Positions 1 to 6,478 are shown, counted from the first letter of the stretch. The stretch is 10,586 nucleotides of DNA from Planctomycetota bacterium (GCA_020346805.1 CP070790.1:2943923-2954508), one strand, 5' to 3'. Program-made: numbers and translations. Notes: a model not told the origin generated them from the letters alone.

Positions 1-360
1 GGTTTTCCAGTAAACCTGGATAGAGCCGTCTTTATCGCAGCGCATGCATATGCGCACCATGCAGCTGTCCAGAAGAACTTCAACCGGCGGGGCGAAGATA
101 TAAGCGTCCGGTCCGGTGATGGTCATTCGTAATGTGCCGTCGATAACTTTCATGTCCTTCAGATCGTGGCAATTACTCCAACCGTCCATATCCTGTGGCG
201 AATTAAATTCCCAACGTTGTATGACGATAGGCTCGGCGGCCCGAAGGTTCGTATAGCATACAAATGTTAATGGTATGGCAATAAATAATCTTGCCATGTG
301 GGAAATAGAAACACCGCAGGTTTTTGATTTCGTTCGATTGGTATCGGGCGTTAAAAGCAT
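1..360 (-). CDS. Secreted protein with probable beta-sandwich domain, N-terminal part only
   Basis: This frame is open from an ATG at 360 to the left edge (120 codons, no stop), so the C-terminal part is missing. The start is chosen because AAAGGA lies six bases upstream; the next in-frame ATG (297) has no such site. Residues 24-37 are hydrophobic (RLFIAIPLTFVCY region) and are followed by LRAAEP, a plausible signal peptide cut near residue 42. The mature part begins with WEFN (50-53) and DMDGW (57-61). From memory, this Trp/Phe-Asn then Asp-Gly-Trp pattern opens many jelly-roll, carbohydrate-binding or LamG-like modules of secreted planctomycete proteins. It lies 139 bp downstream of the glycoside hydrolase gene on the same strand with no clear terminator between, so co-transcription is possible. 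Secretion is well supported; the sugar-binding role is inference, and no enzyme domain is visible in this part. Confidence 0.72.
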   Translation of the reverse strand, partial: MLLTPDTNRTKSKTCGVSISHMARLFIAIPLTFVCYTNLRAAEPIVIQRWEFNSPQDMDGWSNCHDLKDMKVIDGTLRMTITGPDAYIFAPPVEVLLDSCMVRICMRCDKDGSIQVYWKT

Positions 361-499
361 TTTTATTCCTTTTATAAATTCATACGCATCGTTAATATCG
401 GTTTTCGATTCGGGTTCTATGATCTGGACCGTACCAGAATGTATTGTCGATTGATTCGAAACCGGACATTTGTGCGAATAGCGCAATCGAAGATGCCGA

Positions 500-3145
500 T
501 TAAGGATTTTTCGATAATTGGTCCTTTGGGTTTATTGGATTTAGCAGCGCTACGGCATCCAGGGACATCGTCTCAGGTTTCGGCAGAGCATTAGGGTATT
601 CAACGTCGTCAGTTTGCGAAGGTGCTTTTGCCCAAATCCAGCTTGAGATTTTTGATACAGTGTTGTCGACGATCAGTTCAAGTTGAATACTCTGTTTATT
701 ATTTTTCAGTGGAGTGCGCTGGAACAACCAGTGTTCGAGCTTGATTATGTGGGAGGCGCTCCAGCCGGTTTTCGAGTTGCTGGTTGTGATAGAGGCATCT
801 TGCCCGTCGATTATCAGTCGGCAGAGCGGTGGATCGACCAGCGGTTTGGGGCCTTCAAGCAGAACTAATAACTCAGCCTGGGGTGCATCGATTGCGATAT
901 CCGCTTTTAAATTGATATGAATTGCCGATTTGGTGTTTGCTTGGTTTTGTTCGATTGTATTGTCGGCATCGTTCTCTTCTATCTTCACGTGGTCGATTGA
1001 GCGTTTCATATTGGTTATCTGTATACGGTTTTTAATGATTTCCTCGACGGGACGAATTCCTTCCTGTATCTGATCGGCGCCGATGCTGAGAACCAGCGTC
1101 TCGTAAGGTGCCAGCCGAACCTTCAAGGTTTCGTCGGCTCTGAGATTACTGCCGTACAAACGTGCCTCAGGATACAGACTGACTGCCCTGATGTTTTCTC
1201 CTGCCTGCCAGGAGCTTAAAATCTCATCCAGTTTTAAATCGAAGAACTGTGGTTTAATCCATGGATTCCGAATCGCAACTAGAGATACTTTTTTGTTCCC
1301 ATGGGCATAACCATACGGTTCGCGGGGCATGGGGGCTTGGTTGGTAAGCTTCGGGATATTGCCTTCGAACCAGGATTTTGGCAACAGCGGTTGTGTGTGG
1401 GAGAGAACGTGGGCATTTCGGCGGAACCATTTCACCAGTTTGGCGAACTTTTGCCACCTTGTCTCGGACATGTAACCGGGATTGATATAAGCGGACATGA
1501 ACATATGACCTCGCATGACGACCATTACCGCATCGTTCATCAAGGGTTCGGGACTCTGGTGGATGATACCCAGCACTTCCTGGGCCCATATGGGGCATGC
1601 CGTTTGAGCCGCACCCTGGAAGTTAAAGAAGTCACGAGCGGTGGTGTAGCTCTCACGGTAGATTGGTGCGGGCACGCGTCCGTAAGGTGAATCGGTACCA
1701 AAGGCCCCAATGACGGAGTTGACATGAAAGAGCCACCAGGGGCTGGGATTCCAACCGAAGCAGGTTGTTTCAATCCAGACCTCGGATGAGGCTCGGTGGA
1801 CGGCCTGGAAGACGGAGATGATTCCGTCGGCAACGGCGTCTGCCGATAGCGATCCCGGTGCGTGACCGTGGCCCGAGGAGCTGCAAGTGAACATGTAGCC
1901 GTCGAATTTGATCTGCCGCACCCCATTGTCTTTCACCATTCCTACCAGTCGATCCTGTAGAGCTTCGCGGTAGCGTTTACCGGCCAAACAGGGGCAGCGA
2001 ATTTTGATGCCCTTTAACCTCGGGGGGGCATAAGAGGATTGAAATGTTTCATATCCCTGTTGCTCGGCCCAATTGTTGTTCATGGCACCGGGGCGACCCG
2101 TATATACGCTGGTTGGTGAGATCCATAGGCCGAGATTGCAGTTCATTTTGGCGGCGGCTTGTTTGATTTTGGTGAATCCTTCCGGGAAAAGCTTTTTCTT
2201 GATTGCCCAAACGCTTTTCTCCTCGGCCCAACCCATATCGATGCAAAACGAATCGAAGGATACACCGTGAGCTTGATATAGCTTCTCATCCAGCGTGTTC
2301 ATCAGTTTCAAGATGTCGGCTTCGCTATAGGGAACCGGCGAGGTCCACCAGCTGTTGTAGTTGATGTGTACACCCTTGGGCGGCGGGCGATGGGCGGTTA
2401 TGTATTGCTGAAATGCCTGTTTTTCCCGTCCTTTCTTGGCGATGCCATATACCGCTTTGCGGGTTTCATACCATTTGCCGGTCTCCATTGGCAATCCCGG
2501 ACGATAGGCCAGGATTATCTGTCCCTTTCCCGAACGAGTTGTCGAAACCGGAAACTCTATACCCATGAAAAACCCGTTGAGAAATATGGGATAGCTAGAG
2601 AATTTTTCTGAATGTGGTATGTTTATTTCGCCCCACTGAGACGGTTTAATTGTTTGCAGTTCCTCGGATTTATCCGCTTGGAGTTGCTCCAACACAATTT
2701 CCTGAAGGATACCGGCGGCAGCGACCCCGTTCAGCCGAAACCGCGCCCATTTGCGAAGAACCTTGTCGGCGGGTGACCACTTCAGCATCAGACGAACATC
2801 GAGGCCGGCCTTATTACCCAAGCTCAATACATCGAATGAAATTTCGATCGGCCGACCGCTATGGATATTGCCATTAAACGACTCATTCGCTGCAGCTCCT
2901 CCGATGGTCGTTTGCTCGAATATGAATTGTGGGCACCTTGTCGAGACGGAAAGTGTTCCTTCGGATGTTTTTATGGTGAGGATGTTGGCCTGTGAATCGA
3001 GCTTTATGGTCGGTTTGAGAGCCGATGCCCTCGCTGAGGATGCAGGCATGACGGCAAGGCATACGGCCCAAAGTAAGTACTTTACAGCAACTCTTTGAAA
3101 CGGTGAGCTGTTTGGTGACAGGTAGTATTCTGCTATTTGGTACAT
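500..3145 (-). CDS. Secreted glycoside hydrolase, clan GH-D (GH36/alpha-galactosidase-like)
   Basis: An 881-residue protein by the chosen ATG at 3145, preceded by GGGAG with a 9-base spacer; the frame extends to a TTG at 3205 with weaker support. Residues 21-40 form a signal peptide ending SARA-SA, so the product is exported. An N-terminal beta-rich domain (about 45-240) precedes a TIM-barrel region with clan GH-D landmarks: NYNSWW (262-267), FCIDMGW (300-306), GLWISP (339-344), KFDGY with the expected nucleophile Asp415, IETTCFGW (458-465), and GTDSPYG with the expected acid/base Asp485. A beta-rich tail (about 700-881) looks like an added sandwich module I cannot name. The family removes terminal alpha-galactose or related residues from oligo- or polysaccharides. 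The substrate is not determined: the motifs are divergent from classical GH36 (KWD, SDNTD), so another alpha-glycosidase activity is possible. The neighbours are a secreted protein and a divergent SGNH-like protein. Confidence 0.85.
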   Translation of the reverse strand: MYQIAEYYLSPNSSPFQRVAVKYLLWAVCLAVMPASSARASALKPTIKLDSQANILTIKTSEGTLSVSTRCPQFIFEQTTIGGAAANESFNGNIHSGRPIEISFDVLSLGNKAGLDVRLMLKWSPADKVLRKWARFRLNGVAAAGILQEIVLEQLQADKSEELQTIKPSQWGEINIPHSEKFSSYPIFLNGFFMGIEFPVSTTRSGKGQIILAYRPGLPMETGKWYETRKAVYGIAKKGREKQAFQQYITAHRPPPKGVHINYNSWWTSPVPYSEADILKLMNTLDEKLYQAHGVSFDSFCIDMGWAEEKSVWAIKKKLFPEGFTKIKQAAAKMNCNLGLWISPTSVYTGRPGAMNNNWAEQQGYETFQSSYAPPRLKGIKIRCPCLAGKRYREALQDRLVGMVKDNGVRQIKFDGYMFTCSSSGHGHAPGSLSADAVADGIISVFQAVHRASSEVWIETTCFGWNPSPWWLFHVNSVIGAFGTDSPYGRVPAPIYRESYTTARDFFNFQGAAQTACPIWAQEVLGIIHQSPEPLMNDAVMVVMRGHMFMSAYINPGYMSETRWQKFAKLVKWFRRNAHVLSHTQPLLPKSWFEGNIPKLTNQAPMPREPYGYAHGNKKVSLVAIRNPWIKPQFFDLKLDEILSSWQAGENIRAVSLYPEARLYGSNLRADETLKVRLAPYETLVLSIGADQIQEGIRPVEEIIKNRIQITNMKRSIDHVKIEENDADNTIEQNQANTKSAIHINLKADIAIDAPQAELLVLLEGPKPLVDPPLCRLIIDGQDASITTSNSKTGWSASHIIKLEHWLFQRTPLKNNKQSIQLELIVDNTVSKISSWIWAKAPSQTDDVEYPNALPKPETMSLDAVALLNPINPKDQLSKNP

Positions 3146-3154
3146 TTGCGTCAT

Positions 3155-3159
3155 CTCCC
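3155..3159 (-). promoter_or_regulatory. Ribosome binding site that decides the hydrolase start
   Basis: On the minus strand GGGAG is followed by nine bases and then ATG at 3145. The upstream candidates are less convincing: ATG at 3154 would touch the GGGAG, ATG at 3181 has no purine-rich site, and TTG at 3205 has only a distant GAAGAG. The chosen start still leaves a rather long polar segment before the hydrophobic signal core, which is unusual but tolerable. Confidence 0.5.
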
Positions 3160-3265
3160 ATGTTGATTGGTTGCGAAGCATATTGTGGAGCGGCCGCAAC
3201 CGCAAGTTTTTTATCTCTTCTCAATTTGCGTCATTAAGAGTAATTTAGAACATCTGACAGAACTT

Positions 3266-3295
3266 CCCCCCTTGGCAAGGGGGGATTGAGGGGGG
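3266..3295. repeat. C/G-rich palindromic interspersed repeat
   Basis: CCCCCCTTG (3266-3274) and CAAGGGGGG (3276-3284) are perfect 9-base inverted arms around one G, followed by ATTGAGGGGGG (3285-3295), which repeats the G6 run. From memory, the same word (on the other strand CCCCTCAATCCCCCCTTG) occurs between genes in many unrelated bacterial genomes and behaves like a small mobile or REP-like repeat. It could fold in RNA but lacks a following T tract, so it is not a standard terminator. The spurious peptide PLNPPLPRGE encoded across it is a common artefact in automatic annotation. Confidence 0.75.
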
Positions 3296-3334
3296 TACTT
3301 AATGTTAATTCATTTGCACTCTTTAATCTTGGTT

Positions 3335-3362
3335 TTGTTATACGCTTTTGGTAGGTTATGAT
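3335..3362 (+). promoter_or_regulatory. Candidate sigma70-like promoter of the SGNH gene
   Basis: TTGTTA (3335-3340) and TATGAT (3357-3362) are separated by 16 bases, matching the -35 and -10 consensus at four and five of six positions. Transcription would begin near 3369, giving a leader of about 70 bases before the ATG at 3440. The -10 element overlaps one copy of the ATGAYGCAAAT word (3358-3368). This is a pattern match only. Confidence 0.3.
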
Positions 3363-3439
3363 GCAAATTGCCAATGGATCATGGATAGTTATAGCGAGCA
3401 GATACCACGATTGTATCTCTCGCTGAGCTGAGAAAGAAT

Positions 3440-4648
3440 ATGACCATGGAATCACAACACCGAATCGGGCGGACTTTATTGTTTACTTGTCTGGCGTCGA
3501 TATTGGGATTCGGTCTTCAAGCCGGGATTTGTACGGTTCAAGGACAAGTGATCGATTGGCCGAAGGTCAGGCAGTTATACCGCGGGGGGCTGCAGAGACA
3601 AACACCGGCCGATAGAGCAAAGGAATATCTGGAACGGGTTGATCAGGAACGTCACCAAAAGCGTTTGCAGCGGTCTCGTTCGCAGAGCAGATTGGATCGA
3701 AGAGCTGCCTCGGCTGCCAAGGGCAAAGAAACTACGGGGCTTATACCATTAACCGAACTCGGCGAGAGTAATTACAAAGGTCAGACCGGAGGTCTGTACG
3801 GCAAAGGCGGGAACATGCCGCCGGCTGCGCATTTGACGGCGGCCAAAAAGGAATTGGCCAAGATCGAACCGCTGGACGCCGATGGAAAACCCTCCGCCGG
3901 CGGTAAGATCGTTTTGATATCTTTAGGCATGTCCAACACTACCCAGGAATTCTCCAAGTTCAAGGAACTCACCGATGTCGATGCCGACAAATCGCCGAAC
4001 CTGGTAATCGTAGATTGCGCCCAAGGCGGGATGGCGGCCCAACAATGGGCCCATCCCGAAAGCAGGATGCGGAAGAAAAGGCGCCCCCCTTGGATTACCA
4101 TGGCCGAACGTGTCCAAAAGGCCGGCGTGTCGCCCGCCCAGGTACAGGTAGTCTGGATCAAGCAGGCCCAGCCCATGCCCGCCCGCTTGGGTGAATTTCC
4201 CAAACATGCAAAATCAATCCAGCGTGATGTAACGATAATTCTGAATAAACTGAAAGAGAAGTTTGCCAATCTGCGAGTGGCCTATTTATCGAGCCGAATA
4301 TATGCCGGCTACGCGACTACCGGCCTGAATCCCGAACCTTACGCCTATGAGTCGGCTTTTGCCGTCCGGTGGCTGATTGAGGAACAGATCAAGGGCAAAC
4401 CCGAGCTTAACTACGATTCGGCCCGCGGGGAGGTGAAATCACCGCTGTTGTTGTGGGGGCCTTATTTGTGGGCCGATGGGGTTAAACCACGTAAAGGTGA
4501 CAACCTGGTTTGGAAACGTGAGGACTTTAGGCGTGACGGTACGCACCCCAGCGAATCGGGCCGAAAGAAGGTGGCCGACATGCTGCTTAAATTCTTTAAA
4601 AACCACCCCACGGCAAAAAGATGGTTCTTAAAAAGATCAGCAATTTAG
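3440..4648 (+). CDS. Secreted SGNH/GDSL-like hydrolase-fold protein
   Basis: A 402-residue protein starting at ATG 3440 after the purine-rich GAGAAAGAAT; ATG at 3446 is an alternative. Residues 9-36 resemble an export signal (RIGRTLLFTCLASILGFGLQ) ending near VQGQ. A basic, charged, probably helical linker (57-96) follows, then a Gly-rich block NYKGQTGGLYGKGGNMPPAAH (split: NYKGQTGGLYG 111-121, KGGNMPPAAH 122-131). In the main domain, LISLGMSNT (159-167) fits SGNH block I with Ser165, and DGTHPSESG (366-374) fits block V with Asp366 and His369. GGMAAQQW (196-203) and VVWIKQAQP (237-245) probably supply the oxyanion-hole blocks, but I cannot assign the Gly and Asn exactly. The fold usually means an esterase or acetylesterase acting on sugar or polysaccharide esters; here that is inference. 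It is divergent from the glycoside hydrolase and ends 28 bp from a convergent methyltransferase gene. Confidence 0.75.
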   Translation: MTMESQHRIGRTLLFTCLASILGFGLQAGICTVQGQVIDWPKVRQLYRGGLQRQTPADRAKEYLERVDQERHQKRLQRSRSQSRLDRRAASAAKGKETTGLIPLTELGESNYKGQTGGLYGKGGNMPPAAHLTAAKKELAKIEPLDADGKPSAGGKIVLISLGMSNTTQEFSKFKELTDVDADKSPNLVIVDCAQGGMAAQQWAHPESRMRKKRRPPWITMAERVQKAGVSPAQVQVVWIKQAQPMPARLGEFPKHAKSIQRDVTIILNKLKEKFANLRVAYLSSRIYAGYATTGLNPEPYAYESAFAVRWLIEEQIKGKPELNYDSARGEVKSPLLLWGPYLWADGVKPRKGDNLVWKREDFRRDGTHPSESGRKKVADMLLKFFKNHPTAKRWFLKRSAI

Positions 4649-4676
4649 GTTAACGCTGGTGATCCCGAATAATGTA

Positions 4677-5510
4677 TCAAAGTTTTTTTTGTAGAATTAT
4701 TATGTTGCCGAAGGCCGGATATGGGACCTTGATATACTTGAACCACAGCGAATTAAAATGGTAGATTAGATTTTTGAGTGGTCGAGAAGGAACTTTGGTA
4801 TATAACTCAGTGAATTGACCCGCTATTCTTTTTTTGAGAGTGAATCCATCATTCCTTAATCTTCCTATCAACCACCCTATGTTGGTATGTCTGAGAAACG
4901 ACCTGCCGGCCGGGGATGATACCCAATGCTCTATGCCAGTGCGTGTTTTATGAATATCGGTTTTTTCTATTCCCAATAAACGTTTCAGGTTTCTGATGAT
5001 TACCGATTGCATGGAAAAGGCATTCCCTTCACTGATAACCAGTGTTCCCCCCCGTTTTAGAACCCGCACCAGTGTTGATAACGCCTTTTCCAGTTCCGGT
5101 ATATGCATTAGTACACCCCAGCATATAACGTAGTCGAATGTTTCATCCTCAAAGGGGAGCGAAAGAAGATTTTCACGACTAAGTTCGATCATATCCTGTA
5201 GTGCGTTGGCTTGGATATTTGCTTGGGCTATTTCAACGGCACTCTCGGAAAAATCGATGGCCCTGACACGATATCCGTGCCTTGCCAGGCGAATGGAATG
5301 ACCACCAATGCCGCAACCGGCATCAAGAAATACGGAATTCTCGGGGGCTTGTAAAAAGCGTACGAGATAATCGATTGCATAATCGTAGAATTTCTCGTTT
5401 TTGTCGGAGTAAAATTCATTCCGCCATTGCTGGTGAAAGTATGGTTTTGAAAGTGTGTCTTCGACAGATTCGGTTTGCGGAGGATCAACATTGGTACCAG
5501 AAGACGCCAT
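4677..5510 (-). CDS. Class I SAM-dependent methyltransferase
   Basis: A 277-residue cytoplasmic protein. The ATG at 5510 is preceded by GGAAGGAG seven bases upstream, a near-ideal ribosome binding site. The Rossmann core is clear: motif I FLDAGCGIGG (61-70) binds S-adenosylmethionine; RVRAIDFSESAVEIA (81-95) carries the acidic residue Asp86 expected to contact the ribose; LPFEDETFDYVICWGVLMHI (118-137) is the motif between beta 4 and the following helix; LKRGGTLVIS (151-160) is the beta-5 turn. This is the Methyltransf_11/25-like arrangement with a C-terminal extension (about 165-277) rich in aromatic and basic residues that may form the substrate site. The substrate cannot be told from sequence; small molecules, quinone precursors or sugars are all possible. 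The gene stands alone, convergent with the SGNH gene and with a long upstream spacer that contains operator-like repeats. Confidence 0.88.
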   Translation of the reverse strand: MASSGTNVDPPQTESVEDTLSKPYFHQQWRNEFYSDKNEKFYDYAIDYLVRFLQAPENSVFLDAGCGIGGHSIRLARHGYRVRAIDFSESAVEIAQANIQANALQDMIELSRENLLSLPFEDETFDYVICWGVLMHIPELEKALSTLVRVLKRGGTLVISEGNAFSMQSVIIRNLKRLLGIEKTDIHKTRTGIEHWVSSPAGRSFLRHTNIGWLIGRLRNDGFTLKKRIAGQFTELYTKVPSRPLKNLIYHFNSLWFKYIKVPYPAFGNIIILQKKL

Positions 5511-5596
5511 TTATTTTCTCCTTCCAATAATTAAAAATCTATCTCTTTGCTGCGAAAGTTGAAAAAACACTACGAAATCGTTTCTTTCATATACCG

Positions 5597-5618
5597 CCAG
5601 TACCTTCATACTGGTTTT
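5597..5618 (+). repeat. Small hairpin followed by T run
   Basis: CCAGTA (5597-5602) and TACTGG (5609-5614) are perfect 6-base arms around a 6-base loop, followed by TTTT (5615-5618). On the plus strand this resembles a short terminator, but no plus-strand gene precedes it. On the minus strand it would lie in the methyltransferase leader. Confidence 0.25.
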
Positions 5619-5647
5619 AGTTTCCTTGGATTTGCCCACGTAAAATG

Positions 5648-5669
5648 GAGTAAATTCTGTAATTTACTC
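5648..5669. promoter_or_regulatory. Operator-like perfect palindrome upstream of methyltransferase
   Basis: GAGTAAATT (5648-5656) and AATTTACTC (5661-5669) are exact inverted 9-base arms around CTGT. On the minus strand the palindrome lies seven bases after a TATAAT (5682-5677), which would place it over the predicted transcription start, the usual place for a repressor site. As RNA it would be a weak AU-rich hairpin, so a DNA-binding dimer site is the likelier reading. No regulator gene is present in the window. Confidence 0.4.
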
Positions 5670-5676
5670 ATAAGAT

Positions 5677-5682
5677 ATTATA
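5677..5682 (-). promoter_or_regulatory. Candidate -10 element for methyltransferase
   Basis: The minus strand reads TATAAT at 5682-5677, a full consensus match, about 165 bases before the ATG at 5510. No good -35 element lies 16-18 bases upstream. Instead two copies of CTTATTGGT (as read on the plus strand) lie there, as might be expected for an activator-dependent promoter. In such an AT-rich stretch a chance match is quite possible. Confidence 0.3.
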
Positions 5683-5700
5683 TAGAAAATTATCGGGGAA

Positions 5701-5730
5701 CTTATTGGTAATCAATAGTGTCTTATTGGT
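5701..5730. repeat. Direct repeat CTTATTGGT, 21-bp period
   Basis: CTTATTGGT occurs at 5701-5709 and again at 5722-5730, exactly 21 bases apart, or two helical turns. Each is followed by a nearby CAAT, giving ATTG-gtaat-CAAT and ATTG-gt-CAAT, so each copy is also part of a small inverted repeat. The pair sits 19-48 bases upstream of the candidate -10 element of the methyltransferase. It looks like a tandem binding site for a regulator; this is inference from spacing. Confidence 0.35.
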
Positions 5731-5902
5731 CAATTCGTATATTTTCGTCTTAATATCTGTGAATGTTTGAGTTAAAGGGATTTTGACTTATATGCTCGAC
5801 TTTCTCCTTTCTAAACCGGAACACCTGCTGTGTTATTATCCTGGGAAAGGTAATGTGGTACTGGAAAAATCCTCATTTTTAGAGTAAAAATATGAAATAA
5901 CC

Positions 5903-5916
5903 AAACGAAGCCAAAA
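5903..5916 (+). repeat. Dispersed 14-base word, copy 1
   Basis: AAACGAAGCCAAAA, identical to 6331-6344 and with one base different from 6465-6478. All copies are on the plus strand in the same non-coding spacer. Confidence 0.45.
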
Positions 5917-5935
5917 ATTCCAGTACCAGGGGTGG

Positions 5936-5978
5936 CATGGGTAAGCTCAACGAACGAAGTGAGTTGAGCTTACCCATG
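5936..5978. repeat. Strong stem-loop with 16-base perfect arms
   Basis: CATGGGTAAGCTCAAC (5936-5951) is the exact reverse complement of GTTGAGCTTACCCATG (5963-5978), with an 11-base loop GAACGAAGTGA. The stem is preceded by GGGTGG (5930-5935). From memory, GGGTGGCATG followed by a long palindrome is the layout of an abundant planctomycete intergenic repeat. No T run follows, so it is not a usual terminator. A second stem-loop (5998-6024) begins 20 bases later, and the two probably belong to one element. Confidence 0.7.
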
Positions 5979-5997
5979 GTCATGTTCGCGGTGGATG

Positions 5998-6024
5998 CCC
6001 CATCCATGCCCCGCATGGGTGGGG
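5998..6024. repeat. Stem-loop with 12-base arms, one mismatch
   Basis: CCCCATCCATGC (5998-6009) pairs with GCATGGGTGGGG (6013-6024) around CCC, with a single T/G position that would be a wobble pair in RNA. It shares the CATGGG/CCCATG word with the stem-loop at 5936-5978, supporting a common origin. Confidence 0.55.
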
Positions 6025-6168
6025 GACGGATTTTGCTGACTACCTCCGAACATGGTGCGCAAAACGCTGGAGCGCAGCGGAAGTCCGCTAAAGGCGGAAA
6101 GCCAAATTTACACCAGACCGAAGGGCCGGCGACCTGATATGCTACGATCTGGCATCTCATTTTTTCCC

Positions 6169-6196
6169 GATCCGAAAAATATACATTTTCCGGATC
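6169..6196. repeat. Stem-loop GATCCG...CGGATC
   Basis: GATCCGAAAAAT (6169-6180) pairs with ATTTTCCGGATC (6185-6196) around ATAC, with one A-C mismatch. It is about 440 bases upstream of the oxidoreductase start and not followed by a T tract on the plus strand. On the minus strand it would be followed by CGGGAAAAAATG, also not a T run. Its function is unknown. Confidence 0.45.
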
Positions 6197-6285
6197 ACCC
6201 GATGTGTTCTTATATGTGTGCAATAGCATGTGTGGTTATTCGTGGCCAAGGAGGTTTTGGTGATATGCGCAAATTGTCGGTGCGT

Positions 6286-6306
6286 AGTTCCGATTCATCG
6301 GGAACT
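6286..6306. repeat. Small inverted repeat AGTTCC...GGAACT
   Basis: AGTTCC (6286-6291) and GGAACT (6301-6306) are perfect 6-base arms. The inner bases GAT and ATCG extend the symmetry with one bulged base. It could be a binding site or a minor hairpin. Confidence 0.3.
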
Positions 6307-6330
6307 ATTAATGGGGAAGCCAAATGCGCG

Positions 6331-6344
6331 AAACGAAGCCAAAA
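6331..6344 (+). repeat. Dispersed 14-base word, copy 2
   Basis: AAACGAAGCCAAAA, identical to the copy at 5903-5916. The surrounding bases differ, so the similarity does not extend much beyond the word. Confidence 0.45.
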
Positions 6345-6464
6345 TACTGTTTTTTCGGGATACCAGAGGTGTTTTATATATGCAGGCTGTATGAGGTTGG
6401 TGAGGTTGTACTGCTGGGCGCAATGTCGTCATGGAGGCGGTATCCAGGATCGAGCGCCGGCGCC

Positions 6465-6478
6465 AAACGAACCCAAAA
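6465..6478 (+). repeat. Dispersed 14-base word, copy 3 (one change)
   Basis: AAACGAACCCAAAA, with C in place of G at the eighth position relative to the other two copies. It directly follows the 10-base palindrome GCGCCGGCGC (6454-6463). Confidence 0.4.

Larger units (their letters stand above)
3206..3439. other. Divergent spacer between hydrolase and SGNH gene
   Basis: No gene is convincing here. The spacer must hold the promoters of both the minus-strand hydrolase and the plus-strand SGNH gene. It contains a C/G-rich palindromic repeat (3266-3295), a plus-strand promoter candidate (3335-3362), and copies of an 11-base word ATGAYGCAAAT at 3224-3234 (minus) and 3358-3368 (plus), with a third at 3144-3154 (minus) just beyond its edge. 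Confidence 0.6.

Noticed and set aside
361..499. Terminator after the hydrolase gene
   Set aside because: Only weak partial inverted repeats (ATCG/CGAT) are present, with no T run on the minus strand.
1301..1690. Plus-strand 129-codon frame opposite the glycoside hydrolase
   Set aside because: It is a shadow of the GH-D coding frame with no domain or ribosome site.
3234..3455. Minus-strand 73-residue frame across the divergent spacer
   Set aside because: It is read through the C/G-rich palindromic repeat (PLNPPLPRGE is the usual artefact), overlaps the SGNH start, and has no ribosome binding site or domain.
3781..4269. Minus-strand 162-codon frame opposite the SGNH gene
   Set aside because: It is a Trp/Cys-rich shadow; the plus strand carries the signal peptide and SGNH motifs.
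4638..4689. Possible terminator between SGNH and methyltransferase genes
   Set aside because: There is a T8 tract at 4682-4689, but the nearest plus-strand inverted repeat is only CAGC/GCTG and lies too far from the T run to be a convincing intrinsic terminator.
5937..6137. Plus-strand 66-codon frame
   Set aside because: It begins inside the 16-base palindrome and encodes its mirror-like peptide; this is a repeat-derived artefact.
5879..6229. Minus-strand 116-codon frame over the same repeats
   Set aside because: It reads through three stem-loops, has no ribosome site, and has low-complexity composition.
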